Assembly (NCBI GenBank): GCA_903894295.1
Contig: CAITPI010000016.1
Location: forward strand, 1-58,365
Direction of reading: 5' to 3'
Origin: an uncultured Acidimicrobiaceae bacterium
Lineage (GTDB): Bacteria; Actinomycetota; Acidimicrobiia; Acidimicrobiales; RAAP-2
DNA: 58,365 bases
Of this stretch, positions 37,280 through 48,258 are shown piece by piece; the first letter of the stretch is position 1, and every line of letters begins with the position of its first letter. The notes below the pieces were generated by a model. It had not been told where the DNA came from and searched no databases. It saw only the letters and a program-made list of their open reading frames with translations. Made by a program: the position numbers and the translations under genes.

Positions 37280-38406
37280 GAGGTCACCTCGGTCCGGGTG
37301 GGCGCGCCAATCAGGGCATCGAGGGCTTCGACGGCGGCCCGTTGTTCGTCGGTCAACGCCTCAGGTACCGCCACCTCGACCTTGACCATGAGGTCGCCCG
37401 CCGGCGACTTCCGGCCGGCCGGCACCCCGCGGCCCTTCACCCGGAACGTCCGACCCGTGGGCGTCCCGGCCGGAATCCGCAACGTCACAGGTTCGGTCAG
37501 CGTCGGCACCTTGAGCGTCGTTCCGAGCGCCGCCTCGGCAAAGGAGACCGGCACGGTGAGGGTGAGGTTGCGTCCTCGTCGGCCGAACAGGCCATGGCCG
37601 TCGACCCGCACGACAACGTAGAGGTCACCGGCCGGTCCTCCGTTGCGACCAACGCCGCCCCGGCCCTTCACCCGGATCCGCTGGTTGTCCTCGACGCCGG
37701 CGGGAATCCGGACCTTCACCGATCGCGAACGGTGTTCGGTTCCCGAGCCGCTACAAGCCGGACAGGGATCGGTCACGACCGTGCCCCGACCGCCACAGGA
37801 CGGACAGATCTGGCTCAGCGAGAACAGGCCCTGATCGTCCTGGAGCGAACCCGAGCCACCGCAGGTGGCACAGGTGGCCGGGCGCGAGCCCGGAGCCGAA
37901 CCGGAACCGGAGCACTTCCGGCACCGGGCGTCGGTCGTGATGTTGACCGATGTGGTCACCCCCGAGACCGCCTCCTCGAAGGAGAGGTGCAGATCCGTCT
38001 CGAGGTCGTTCCCCCGCTGCGGACCTGCCCCGGGCGCCGGGCCCCGACGGCTGCGACCGAAGAGACCGCCGAAGAGGTCGCCGAAGTCGCCCATGTCCTC
38101 CACCCGGAAGGTGGTGCCTCCTCCACCGAAACCGCCGGGGAAACCACCTCCTCCACCCGGAAAGCCGGATGCGGCCGGTCCCATGGTGCGGACCTGGTCG
38201 TACTCCTTGCGCTTCTCGGCGTCGCCGAGCACGTCGTAGGCGGCCGAGATCTCCTTGAAGATCTCGTCCTGGCCCGGGTTGGTGTCGGGATGGTGCTTCT
38301 TGGCCAGCTTCCGGTAGGCGCTCGTGATCTCCTTTGCCGTCGCCGTGTCGGAGACGCCCAAGGTCTTGTAGTAGTCCTTCTCAAACCATTCGCGCTGGGG
38401 TGCCAT
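37276..38406 (-). CDS. dnaJ: DnaJ co-chaperone
   Basis: A 376-residue Hsp40 that stimulates DnaK ATPase and delivers substrates. The J domain (residues 11-75) contains KKHHPDTNPG with the HPD motif, then a Gly/Phe-rich region, four zinc-finger repeats (CRKCSGSG, CATCGGSG, CPSCGGRG, CPACSGSG) and the C-terminal substrate domain. It lies 1 nt after grpE and overlaps hspR (GTGA). Confidence 0.95.
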   Translation of the reverse strand: MAPQREWFEKDYYKTLGVSDTATAKEITSAYRKLAKKHHPDTNPGQDEIFKEISAAYDVLGDAEKRKEYDQVRTMGPAASGFPGGGGGFPGGFGGGGTTFRVEDMGDFGDLFGGLFGRSRRGPAPGAGPQRGNDLETDLHLSFEEAVSGVTTSVNITTDARCRKCSGSGSAPGSRPATCATCGGSGSLQDDQGLFSLSQICPSCGGRGTVVTDPCPACSGSGTEHRSRSVKVRIPAGVEDNQRIRVKGRGGVGRNGGPAGDLYVVVRVDGHGLFGRRGRNLTLTVPVSFAEAALGTTLKVPTLTEPVTLRIPAGTPTGRTFRVKGRGVPAGRKSPAGDLMVKVEVAVPEALTDEQRAAVEALDALIGAPTRTEVTS

Positions 38407-38407
38407 G

Positions 38408-39031
38408 TCAGCCCGTCACCATCACCATGGCCGGGCGGACCACCGTGCCCTTCCACCGGTAGCCGGCGCGCAGCACCTGGGCCACCGTCGGCCCGTCGGA
38501 AGATTCCCCGGCCCCTTCTTCGGCCGGAACCTGGCCCACCGCTTCGTGGGCGTTGGGGTCGAAGACGTCCCCGGCCGGATCCACCCGCTCGAGGCCCTCT
38601 TTGGCGAGGACGTCCTGGAGTTGGCTGGCCGCCGCCACCAACGCCTTGGCGTCGGAGGACTCCGGATCGCCGATGTGCTGGGCCGCGAGGTCGAGGGTGT
38701 CGAGTACCGGCAGCAACTTCTCCACCAGGCCGAGAGCGGCCCGTGCCACCTGGTCGGCCTGCTGGGTGGTCACCCGCTTGCGGTAGTTCTCGAACTCGGC
38801 CTGCAGCCGGCGGAGCGCGTCAAGGTACTCATCGCGCTGGGCCTCGGCTTCGGCCAGGGGATCGCCCTCGGCCTCGACGATGCCGTCGATCAGCTCCGCC
38901 TCGAGCACATCGACGTCAAAGTCGTCGGTGCCCCCGGTTGGGCCGTTGGGTTCTCCGACGGCCTCCGGGCCGGAGGACGCATCCTCCGGCCCGGGGCCGA
39001 CACCGCCCGTCGTGTCGTCAGGACTGGTCAT
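38408..39031 (-). CDS. grpE: GrpE nucleotide exchange factor
   Basis: A 207-residue protein that releases ADP from DnaK. An acidic disordered start is followed by the long helix (AQRDEYLDALRRLQAEFENYRKR), then LLPVLDTLDLAAQH and the beta domain (FDPNAHEAVGQVP, VLRAGYRWKGTVVRPAMVMV). The start is ATG 39031, 4 nt after the dnaK stop; the longer open frame is antisense noise within dnaK. Confidence 0.94.
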   Translation of the reverse strand: MTSPDDTTGGVGPGPEDASSGPEAVGEPNGPTGGTDDFDVDVLEAELIDGIVEAEGDPLAEAEAQRDEYLDALRRLQAEFENYRKRVTTQQADQVARAALGLVEKLLPVLDTLDLAAQHIGDPESSDAKALVAAASQLQDVLAKEGLERVDPAGDVFDPNAHEAVGQVPAEEGAGESSDGPTVAQVLRAGYRWKGTVVRPAMVMVTG

Positions 39032-39035
39032 CGAC

Positions 39036-40865
39036 TCAGTCCTGCTCGTCGACGATCTCCGCGTCGACCACTTCGTCGTCGTGTTCGTCAGCCGAAACCT
39101 CGCCACCCGGAGCCGACTCGTGCTCCTTGGCCGCCTCTTCGTAGAGACGCTGGCTGAACGACTGGCTGGCATTCAACAGGTCCTCGGTGGCCGTCTTGAT
39201 GGCCTCGACATCGGAGCCCGAGAGGGCCGTGCGCACCGAGGTGAGGGCGGACTCCACCTTCTCCTTCTCGTCGCCCTGGAACTTCTCGCCCTGGTCGGAG
39301 AGGAGCTTCTCGGTCTGGTAGACGAGGGTGTCGGCATTGTTGCGCACCTCGGCCTCTTCCTTGCGGCGACGGTCGTCCTCGGCGTGGGCCTCGGCGTCCT
39401 TCACCATGCGCTCGATGTCATCCTTGGCCAACGACGACTGGCCGGTGATGGTCATCGACTGCTCCTTGCCGGTTCCCCGGTCCTTGGCGGAGACGTGCAC
39501 GATGCCGTTGGCGTCGATGTCGAACGTGACCTCGATCTGCGGCACACCCCGGGGGGCCGGCGGCAGGTCGACCAGCTGGAACTTGCCCAGGGTCTTGTTG
39601 TACATCGCCATCTCCCGCTCACCCTGGAGGACGTGGACCTCCACCGAGGGCTGGTTGTCCTCGGCCGTGGTGAAGACCTCGCTCCGCTTGGTCGGGATGG
39701 TGGTGTTCCGCTCGATGAGGCGGTGCATGACCGAGCCCTTGGTCTCGATGCCCAGCGACAGCGGGGTCACGTCGAGCAGGAGCACGTCCTTCACCTCACC
39801 CTTCAGCACGCCGGCCTGGACGGCGGCACCGATGGCCACCACCTCGTCCGGATTCACGCCCTTGTGGGCTTCCTTGCCGGTCAGGGACTGCACGAGTTCC
39901 TGCACGGCCGGGATGCGGGTGGACCCACCCACGAGGATGACGTGGTCGATGTCGGACTTGGTCAGACCCGAGTCCTCGATGGCCTGGTCGAAGGGGCCCT
40001 TGCAGGCGTCCACCAGATCGGCGGTCATCTCGTTGAACTTCGAGCGGGTCAACTTCACGTCGAGGTGCTTGGGGCCCTCGGAGGTGGCGGTGATGAAGGG
40101 CAGGTTGATCTGGGTCTCCTGGACCGAAGACAGTTCGATCTTCGCCTTCTCGGCTGCTTCCTGCAGCCGCTGGGTGGCCATCTTGTCGTTGGTGAGGTCC
40201 ACCCCTTCGGTGTCCTTGAACGTCTTGATCAGCCAGTCGACGATGCGCTGGTCCCAGTCGTCACCACCCAGGGTGGAGTTGCCCGAGGTCGACTTCACCT
40301 CGAACACGCCGTCGCCGATCTCGAGGACCGAAACGTCGAAGGTGCCACCACCGAGGTCGAAGACGAGGACCGTCTGGTCGGCGCCTTCCTTGTCGAGACC
40401 GTAGGCGAGGGCAGCCGCCGTGGGCTCGTTCACGATGCGGAGCACCTCGAGACCGGCGATCTCGCCGGCTTCCTTGGTGGCCGTCCGCTGGGCGTCGTCG
40501 AAGTAGGCCGGGACAGTGATCACGGCCTGATTGACGGTGTCGCCGAGGAACGACTCGGCATCCCTCTTCAACTTGGAGAGGATGCGGGCCGAGATCTCCT
40601 GCGGCGTGTAGTCCTTGCCATCGATGTCGATGGTCCAGGAGGTGCCCATGTGGCGCTTCACCGAACGGATGGTCCGCTCGGGGTTGGTGATGGCCTGACG
40701 CTTGGCCACCTCGCCGACGAGGACTTCACCGGACTTGGAGAACGCCACGACGGAGGGCGTGGTGCGCCCACCTTCGGCGTTCGGGATGACGACCGGTTCA
40801 CCGGCTTCCAACACGGAGACCACGGAGTTGGTGGTTCCGAGGTCGATTCCTACGGCCTTCGCCAT
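39036..40865 (-). CDS. dnaK: DnaK chaperone (Hsp70)
   Basis: A 609-residue Hsp70. The nucleotide-binding domain begins [20 protein letters not shown], with [39 protein letters not shown] and [16 protein letters not shown]; the substrate-binding domain follows [18 protein letters not shown], and the lid ends in an acidic tail ([17 protein letters not shown]). The start ATG 40865 follows AAGGAAGGAAG. It is the first gene of the operon and has a long leader of about 200 nt after the HspR-controlled promoter. Confidence 0.97.
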   Translation of the reverse strand: MAKAVGIDLGTTNSVVSVLEAGEPVVIPNAEGGRTTPSVVAFSKSGEVLVGEVAKRQAITNPERTIRSVKRHMGTSWTIDIDGKDYTPQEISARILSKLKRDAESFLGDTVNQAVITVPAYFDDAQRTATKEAGEIAGLEVLRIVNEPTAAALAYGLDKEGADQTVLVFDLGGGTFDVSVLEIGDGVFEVKSTSGNSTLGGDDWDQRIVDWLIKTFKDTEGVDLTNDKMATQRLQEAAEKAKIELSSVQETQINLPFITATSEGPKHLDVKLTRSKFNEMTADLVDACKGPFDQAIEDSGLTKSDIDHVILVGGSTRIPAVQELVQSLTGKEAHKGVNPDEVVAIGAAVQAGVLKGEVKDVLLLDVTPLSLGIETKGSVMHRLIERNTTIPTKRSEVFTTAEDNQPSVEVHVLQGEREMAMYNKTLGKFQLVDLPPAPRGVPQIEVTFDIDANGIVHVSAKDRGTGKEQSMTITGQSSLAKDDIERMVKDAEAHAEDDRRRKEEAEVRNNADTLVYQTEKLLSDQGEKFQGDEKEKVESALTSVRTALSGSDVEAIKTATEDLLNASQSFSQRLYEEAAKEHESAPGGEVSADEHDDEVVDAEIVDEQD

Positions 40866-41069
40866 ATCTGCTTCCTTCCTTCCCGGGATCTTCGGTCCCG
40901 GTTGTCGTGGGACCTGACGGTCCCGGATTTTCCTGTTCAGGACCTTGTGGCCCACTGGTGTGTGGACCGGGGTCCACCGTTCTTCTGCGTGCCCAGTTCC
41001 GACTGGCCGAAAGGTCCGGGTCGGGCCTTCCCTGCTCACCCAGTGCTGGTCACTTTTCTTACATATATG

Positions 41070-41100
41070 ACTATAGCAAACTTGAGTGTCTGTGTGTCAA
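41070..41100 (-). promoter_or_regulatory. Promoter of the dnaK operon
   Basis: On the minus strand: -35 TTGACA (41100-41095), a 19-bp spacer and -10 TATAGT (41075-41070). The -35 lies inside the HspR box, so repressor binding would block RNA polymerase. The predicted start near 41063 gives a leader of about 200 nt. Confidence 0.6.
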
Positions 41101-41101
41101 G
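41081..41101. promoter_or_regulatory. HAIR operator for HspR
   Basis: CTTGAGT-N7-TGTCAAG on the plus strand (CTTGACA-N7-ACTCAAG on the minus). The HAIR consensus is CTTGAGT-N7-ACTCAAG, so 12 of 14 defined bases match. It lies before dnaK, and hspR is in the same operon. Confidence 0.88.
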
Positions 41102-41146
41102 TTTTTTCAGAAGGTTTTTTGAGGCCAAAGGAGAGGGTCCGACGGT

Positions 41147-41158
41147 TACGCTCGACCC
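41147..41158 (+). promoter_or_regulatory. -10 box for leaderless gpmA mRNA
   Basis: TACGCT (41147-41152), then 6 nt, then ATG 41159. No good -35 is visible. The HAIR site is 46 bp upstream and could also affect gpmA. Confidence 0.4.
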
Positions 41159-41914
41159 ATGTCGCAACTCGTTCTTCTCCGCCACGGCCAGTCGCTCTGG
41201 AACGCCCAGAACCTCTTCACCGGCTGGTACGACGTCGACCTGTCCGAACAGGGCATCGAGGAAGCCCGCGCCGCGGGCCGCCTGTTGGCCGCCGACAATG
41301 CACCCGACGTCCGGGTCGTCCACACCTCCCTGCTCACCCGGGCCGTCCGCACTGCCAATCTGGCCCTTGAGGAGGCCGAGCGCACCTGGCTTCCGGTCCG
41401 GCGGCACTGGCGGCTGAACGAGCGGCACTACGGCGCCCTGCAGGGCCTGGACAAGAAGGAGACCACGGCCCGCCACGGCGAGGCGCAGGTCAAGGCGTGG
41501 CGACGCAGCTACGACGTCCCGCCGCCGCCGGTGACCCGGGGCCACGAGCACGACCCCTCCGGGGACACCCGCTACCGGGACATTCCGGCCGATGCCCTGC
41601 CGCTCACCGAGTGCCTGGCCGACGTCGTGGCCCGCACCGTCCCCTACTGGGAGGATGCCATCGTGCCCGACCTCATGGAGGAGGCCGGCCGGGGCGGCGC
41701 CGTACTGGTCGTGGCCCACGGCAACAGCCTGCGGGCCCTGCGCAAGCACATCGAGGGCATTGGCGACGACGCCATCGTGGATCTCGAGATTCCGACCGGC
41801 ATTCCCTTTGTCTACGAGCTCGACGACCACCTCGGTGTCGTATCGAGCGGATTCCTCGGCGATCCCGACGCCGCCAGGGCGGCGGCCGAAGCCGTACGCC
41901 ACCAGGCGGGCTGA
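41159..41914 (+). CDS. gpmA: 2,3-bisphosphoglycerate-dependent phosphoglycerate mutase
   Basis: A 251-residue glycolytic enzyme interconverting 3- and 2-phosphoglycerate. The phospho-histidine motif is [20 protein letters not shown] (H9), with [35 protein letters not shown] and the second histidine in [17 protein letters not shown]. The length fits the dPGM class. It is divergent from dnaK. Confidence 0.95.
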   Translation: MSQLVLLRHGQSLWNAQNLFTGWYDVDLSEQGIEEARAAGRLLAADNAPDVRVVHTSLLTRAVRTANLALEEAERTWLPVRRHWRLNERHYGALQGLDKKETTARHGEAQVKAWRRSYDVPPPPVTRGHEHDPSGDTRYRDIPADALPLTECLADVVARTVPYWEDAIVPDLMEEAGRGGAVLVVAHGNSLRALRKHIEGIGDDAIVDLEIPTGIPFVYELDDHLGVVSSGFLGDPDAARAAAEAVRHQAG

Positions 41915-41989
41915 ACCGGGCCGGTTGAACCCCACCGGTTGAAACAGGCCGGCCAAACCGGTCTCGACGAACAGGCTTACGGACGCGAC

Positions 41990-42015
41990 GGAGGCCGGCC
42001 TTGCGGCCGACCTCC
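41990..42015. terminator. Hairpin between convergent gpmA and glnB
   Basis: GGAGG-CC-GGCC-TTGC-GGCC-GA-CCTCC folds into a nearly continuous stem with a TTGC loop, 75 nt after gpmA and 51 nt after the glnB stop on the other strand. No T-run on either side. Confidence 0.45.
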
Positions 42016-42065
42016 GATCGCACGTTCGGCCTCGGGGATGTTCCACCCGTCCGGCGTGGCGCCTC

Positions 42066-44029
<1,964 letters not shown>

Positions 44030-44080
44030 GGGTTCCTGCTCCTCTTCTTCTCGGACAACTGCTCGGTCCTCGACTCACCG

Positions 44081-44129
44081 CACGACACTGTCGTGAATCA
44101 AGGGCAAGACCGACAGCGCATCGCTGTCG
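44081..44129. promoter_or_regulatory. Twin palindromes upstream of amtB
   Basis: CACGACA-C-TGTCGTG (44081-44095) and CGACAGCG-CAT-CGCTGTCG (44111-44129) are both perfect dyads sharing a CGACA/TGTCG core, with centres 32 bp apart (about three helical turns). They lie 52 to 100 bp before ATG 44029. They match neither the GlnR (GTnAC-n6-GnAAC) nor the AmtR box I know. The rest of the 375-bp gap 44030-44404 shows nothing clear. Confidence 0.55.
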
Positions 44130-44404
44130 CACAAGGATGCCGGGTGAGTATGTCGGCGAGATCAATGGAGTGTTACCGCTGTGTGAACAGCACCATGGAG
44201 GCCCGGGGGCAAGGACGACGGCCCGGGTCGGCGAGGTGCGGAAAGGGGGAGCCGACCGGCCCTCGAACGGGCTCGGCTGCGGGTCCCGGCCCAACGACCT
44301 CCGGGGCACGCCGGGCGGGGCGGTCGCAAGTTGCCTCCCAGGCGACCGGCAACCGGACGCTGGTCAGGAACCCTGGGCGAGGTGTCGGCCCGGCGTCCCG
44401 GGGC

Positions 44405-45004
44405 TCAGGTCGGCGGGGTGTAGCGCTTGTTGGGCCGGGCCCGGGACGGCCGGCCGCCCGGGCCACTCCCCTCGCCGGCCTCGGCCTCCTTCAGTTTCTG
44501 CTGGAGACGCCATGCCCGCACGAGATACCAGGACGCCACGACGAGGAACGGCAGTCCGAAGCCCCAGAAGCCGAGGTTGACCATGGACAACCCGTAGAGG
44601 GCCAACACAATGCCGAGATAGAGGCGACGACGGAAGAAGGCGAATCCGAGGGCCAGCACGGCCAGCAGGATGGTGACGGCTCCAAGTTCCGCGTAGAGCG
44701 ACGGGGCCACATGGTGGGGGTTGACCGATCCGTTGGCGTACCGGGCGGCCGGATCCGACGCGATCCTGGACTGGGTGATGACAAAGGCGACCATGGCCGC
44801 CACCGGAGCGGCGATCAGGCCGATGAGCCGCTCCTTGTCATCGGCGTAACGGACCTTCGCCCGCAGTTCGGCCACGGTCTCGGGCTCGTCGGCGGCATCC
44901 TGGCCCAACGGGGCCCCGGCGCCCTCGGGCACCGGCTTCAGGGCGAAGCGCTGGATGCGCTCCCACCATCCGGGACGTTCCGGAGTCTCTTCGCCATCAG
45001 CCAT
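44405..45004 (-). CDS. Membrane protein of unknown function
   Basis: A 199-residue protein. A charged N-terminal 60 residues precede four hydrophobic segments (RLIGLIAAPVAAMVAFVITQ, LGAVTILLAVLALGFAF, LGIVLALYGLSMVNLGFWG, LPFLVVASWYLVRAW) and a basic C-terminal tail (RPSRARPNKRY). No family was recognised. It stands between the EtfD-like gene (104 bp away) and amtB, all on the minus strand. Confidence 0.75.
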   Translation of the reverse strand: MADGEETPERPGWWERIQRFALKPVPEGAGAPLGQDAADEPETVAELRAKVRYADDKERLIGLIAAPVAAMVAFVITQSRIASDPAARYANGSVNPHHVAPSLYAELGAVTILLAVLALGFAFFRRRLYLGIVLALYGLSMVNLGFWGFGLPFLVVASWYLVRAWRLQQKLKEAEAGEGSGPGGRPSRARPNKRYTPPT

Positions 45005-45107
45005 GGCGAAGGGTACCGCGGACCGGCAACGGGATGAAACTCCCAGCAGAGAACCGGTCTCTGGCTGTTTCTCCCCGGCCGGCCGAGGTGGCCCGGCCGA
45101 TGCGGGT

Positions 45108-47219
45108 CTAACTGGTGGCTTCGGGACCTTCGGCGGGAGTGTCCTGCTCGGCAGACGGGGCAGCCGGCGCCCCCACGGCGACGGGCTCGCCCATCGACTC
45201 CTCGAGCAGCTGGGAGACGTCCATCACCCGCACGTCGTCCGTCCGGTTGGCCCCGCGCACGGCGTCATCCAGCATGATCATGCAGTAGGGACAGGCCGTC
45301 GAGACCACGTCGGCTCCGGTGCCCAGCGCTTCGTCGGTCCGGTTGACGTTGATACGGGTCCCGATGTCCTCCTCGAGCCACATCCGGGCGCCACCGGCAC
45401 CACAGCAGAAGCCCTTCTCCCGACAGCGCCCCATCTCGACCTGCTTGGCGCCGGGAATGGCGTCGATGACCGACCGGGGTTCGTCGAAGACCCGGTTGTG
45501 ACGGCCGAGGTAGCAAGGGTCGTGGTAGGTGACCGTGCCCTTGTAGCCACCACCGGGCGTCAACTTGCCTTCGGCCACCAGGTGGCTGAGCAGCTGGCTG
45601 TGGTGGATGACCTCGAAGTCGGCTCCGAGTGACGGGTACTCGTTGGCCAGCGTGTTGAAACAGTGCGGGCACGAGGCGATGACCTTCTTGGCGCCGGTGG
45701 CCGAGATGGTCTCGATGTTGCCCATGGCCTTCTCCTGGAACAGGTACTCGTTGCCGAGGCGCCGGACCGGATCACCGGTGCAGGACTCCTTCGGGCCGAG
45801 GATCCCGAAGGTCACACCGGCCCGGTGCAGCATGCGCGCCGTGGCCGCCGTGCCCTTGCGGGCCCGCTCGTCGAGGGCGCCGGCGCAGCCGACCCAGTAG
45901 AGATACTCCACGTCGTCGGGGATGGTGCCGGTGATGACCGGCACCTCGAAGTCGAGGTCGGCCAGCCAGTCGGTCCGCTTGGAGCCACCGAGACCCCACG
46001 GGTCGCCCTGGTTCTCCACGTTGCGGAGCATGAGGTTGGCCTGGGTCGGGAAGCGGGACTCCATCAGCACCTCGTAGCGACGCATGTCCACGATGGTGTC
46101 GATGTGCTCGATGTCGACCGGGCACTGCTCGACGCAGGCACCACAGGTGGTGCACGACCACAGCACATCGGGATCGATGACGCTCGGGACCAGCGTCTCG
46201 ACCTCCTGTCCGGCGGCCCGGTTCTTGGCCATGATCCGCTCGGCGTTGGCGAACATGTTGTCCCGCAGGTCCATGATGACCATCTTCGGGCTGAGCGGCT
46301 TGCCGGTCGCCCAGGCCGGGCACTGGGACTGGCAGCGCCCGCACTCGGTGCAGGTCGCCATGTCGAGCAACTGCTTCCACGAGAAGTCCTCGATGCGGCC
46401 GGCACCGAAGACCACCTCGTCGTTGTCCCCGACGTCCTCCATCGACATGTCGGGCGTCGACGCCAGACCGCCGAGGGCCCGGGGCCGACGGGAGGTGGCC
46501 ACGTTGATCGGGGCCAGGAAGATGTGCAGGTGCTTCGAGTAGGAGACGAAGACGAGGAAGCCGGCGATGATGGCGATGTTGGCCAGGAGGGCGACCCACT
46601 CGATCACGCTGTTCACGCCGGTGCCGAGCTCGGCCAGGACGTTGGCCAGCGCATGAGAGGCAAACGCCCAGTCGGAGTAGGGGAAGTTTCCGGTGTTGAC
46701 CTGGGCGGCCCGGTAGAGCAGCAGCGAGGCGATCACCCCGAAGATCATGACCAACACCAGCCAGGCGGCCCCGGTGTGGGAACCGAAGAACCTTGAGCGG
46801 CGGCTTTCCCTGGCCGGCGAGTTCTTCACCCGGATGAAGGTGAAGACGCCGAGGGAGATGATCACGGCCACCGAGAAGAAGTCTTCCAGGAAGCCGATGA
46901 AACCCCAGGTCCCGATGATCGGGATGTGGAAGTCTCGCTGGAAGAGACAGCCGTAGGCCTCGAAGATGGTGAGGATCAGGATGGTGAAGCCCCACATGGT
47001 GAAGAAGTGGGCAACGCCCGGAACCGTCCACTGCAGCAGTTTCTTCTGGCCCGCCACTTCGACGATCTCGGCCTTGAGCCGGCCGGGGATGTCGCGGTAA
47101 CGGGGCGGCGCGGCCTTCTGGCCCGAGGCGATCAGCTTGAACAGCCAGTAGAACCGGCGTCCGGCGATGGCAAACAGCACGACCGTAAGGCCAAGACCAA
47201 GGATGAGTCTGAGGGTCAC
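45108..47219 (-). CDS. etfD: EtfD-like membrane iron-sulfur oxidoreductase
   Basis: A 703-residue protein. The N-terminal third has about six membrane helices (nitrate-reductase gamma-like). Two [4Fe-4S] ferredoxin motifs follow (CTECGRCQSQCPA, CTTCGACVEQCPV), then two HdrD-type cysteine-rich domains; the second has HDPCYLGRHN and CCGAGGARMW, while the first has CTGD where CCG is usual. This layout matches mycobacterial Rv0338c (EtfD), which passes electrons from the flavoprotein EtfBA, and so from acyl-CoA dehydrogenases, to menaquinone. It starts at GTG 47219 behind AGGAGG. The acidic/Pro-rich C-terminal tail is variable. EtfBA genes are not in the window. Confidence 0.82.
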   Translation of the reverse strand: MTLRLILGLGLTVVLFAIAGRRFYWLFKLIASGQKAAPPRYRDIPGRLKAEIVEVAGQKKLLQWTVPGVAHFFTMWGFTILILTIFEAYGCLFQRDFHIPIIGTWGFIGFLEDFFSVAVIISLGVFTFIRVKNSPARESRRSRFFGSHTGAAWLVLVMIFGVIASLLLYRAAQVNTGNFPYSDWAFASHALANVLAELGTGVNSVIEWVALLANIAIIAGFLVFVSYSKHLHIFLAPINVATSRRPRALGGLASTPDMSMEDVGDNDEVVFGAGRIEDFSWKQLLDMATCTECGRCQSQCPAWATGKPLSPKMVIMDLRDNMFANAERIMAKNRAAGQEVETLVPSVIDPDVLWSCTTCGACVEQCPVDIEHIDTIVDMRRYEVLMESRFPTQANLMLRNVENQGDPWGLGGSKRTDWLADLDFEVPVITGTIPDDVEYLYWVGCAGALDERARKGTAATARMLHRAGVTFGILGPKESCTGDPVRRLGNEYLFQEKAMGNIETISATGAKKVIASCPHCFNTLANEYPSLGADFEVIHHSQLLSHLVAEGKLTPGGGYKGTVTYHDPCYLGRHNRVFDEPRSVIDAIPGAKQVEMGRCREKGFCCGAGGARMWLEEDIGTRINVNRTDEALGTGADVVSTACPYCMIMLDDAVRGANRTDDVRVMDVSQLLEESMGEPVAVGAPAAPSAEQDTPAEGPEATS

Positions 47220-47236
47220 GACTAACCTCCTACTGG

Positions 47237-47252
47237 GTTACTGACGAGTAAC
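47237..47252. promoter_or_regulatory. Palindrome before the EtfD-like gene
   Basis: GTTACT-GACG-AGTAAC is a perfect 6-bp dyad 18 bp before the start codon. A second dyad CCGGAC-CGGA-GTCCGG follows at about 47259-47274. The first has the form of a TetR-family operator (TTACT-N4-AGTAA), the family that often controls fatty-acid oxidation genes. Confidence 0.45.
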
Positions 47253-47313
47253 AAACTACCGGACCGGAGTCCGGTTTCACGAATTGGTGTCACATCCAGA
47301 CGTCGGAACGAAC

Positions 47314-47877
47314 TCAGTTCCGGAAGTTGTCGGCATACCGGCTCGGGGTCGGACCCCACTGACCCTGGTACTTGGACTTCAGCCCGTCGGATCCATACGG
47401 CACGTCGGCCGGGGTGGTCATCTGCAGGAAGCTGATCTGGCCGATCTTCATCCCCGGGTAGACGGTGATGGGCAGGTTGGCCACGTTGGACAGCTCGAGC
47501 GTGAGGTGACCGTCCCAGCCGGCGTCGACGAATCCGGCCGTCGAGTGGATGAGCAAGCCCAGACGGCCGAGTGACGACTTGCCTTCGAGCCGGGCCACGA
47601 GGTCGTTCGGCAAGGTGACCTTCTCGGTGGTCGAACCCAGCACGAATTCGCCCGGGTGGAGGATCAGCGGATCGTCGCCGACGTCCACCAGTTCGGTGAG
47701 ATCCTCCTGGTCTTCCCGGACGTCGATGACCCGGCTGGTGTGGTTGCGGAAGAGGCGGAAGTACCGGTCAACATGAAGATCGACCGACGACGGCTGGATG
47801 CAGCTTTCGTCCATCGGGGTGATCTTGATCGTGCCGGCGGCCAGGGCCTCACGTATGGAGCGGTCGGAGAGAACCAT
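47314..47877 (-). CDS. dcd: dCTP deaminase (bifunctional dUMP-forming type)
   Basis: A 187-residue trimeric enzyme making dUMP (or dUTP) from dCTP for thymidylate synthesis. It starts [17 protein letters not shown] and has [43 protein letters not shown] and [12 protein letters not shown], closely like the Mycobacterium tuberculosis enzyme, which carries both deaminase and dUTPase activity. The start is ATG 47877, which fits the family; an upstream ATG at 47910 would add 11 residues. A TATCGT box and GAAGG lie just upstream. Confidence 0.93.
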   Translation of the reverse strand: MVLSDRSIREALAAGTIKITPMDESCIQPSSVDLHVDRYFRLFRNHTSRVIDVREDQEDLTELVDVGDDPLILHPGEFVLGSTTEKVTLPNDLVARLEGKSSLGRLGLLIHSTAGFVDAGWDGHLTLELSNVANLPITVYPGMKIGQISFLQMTTPADVPYGSDGLKSKYQGQWGPTPSRYADNFRN

Positions 47878-47922
47878 GCGACCTTCACGATAGTGTGTTC
47901 TGCGCAGCAAGTTCTACGTTAC

Positions 47923-47993
47923 GCGGGTGTAGCTCAATGGTAGAGCGCCAGCTTCCCAAGCTGGACACGCGGGTTCGATTCCCGTCACCCGCT
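47923..47993 (+). tRNA. tRNA-Gly (anticodon CCC)
   Basis: Acceptor GCGGGTG / CACCCGC, D arm TAGCTCAATGGTAGAGC, anticodon stem CCAGC/GCTGG around loop TTCCCAA, T arm GCGGGTTCGATTCCCGT. CCA is not encoded. Its 3' part from 47952 is duplicated at 55463-55506, marking it as the integration site of the element. Confidence 0.95.
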
Positions 47994-47995
47994 CT
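47952..47995. repeat. attL, 44-bp direct repeat in tRNA-Gly
   Basis: Identical to 55463-55506. It covers the anticodon loop, T arm and acceptor 3' end plus two bases. Integration keeps the tRNA intact. Confidence 0.93.
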
Positions 47996-48065
47996 GCGGA
48001 GGGTCCCTGTTCAGGGGTGGTTTCTCTCCGGCGGGGCGATCCGGCGGGGGTCAGATTTTCGGGGG

Positions 48066-48085
48066 CGTGCCCCCAACGTGCCCCC
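48066..48085. repeat. Candidate integrase arm site (left)
   Basis: CGTGCCCCC-AA-CGTGCCCCC, two direct 9-mers with an 11-bp period, 70 bp inside attL. The same pair occurs at 55336-55355 near the other end in the same orientation. Repeated short sites flanking the core are typical arm-type binding sites of tyrosine integrases. The rest of the gap 47996-48258 shows nothing else. Confidence 0.6.
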
Positions 48086-48258
48086 GACGGTCCAGAGAGT
48101 CGGCGGTGCGAGTGACCGGTTCATGGGCATGAGCGGTTCGTGGACGTGACCAGAACCGGTCCGGTTCCTGCTCGAGCTCGCCACCGGGACTTACTCGTCG
48201 GACCTTCTCCCGTTTGGTGACTACAACACCGTCTCGGTCTCGGCGATGGCTGTCGGGT

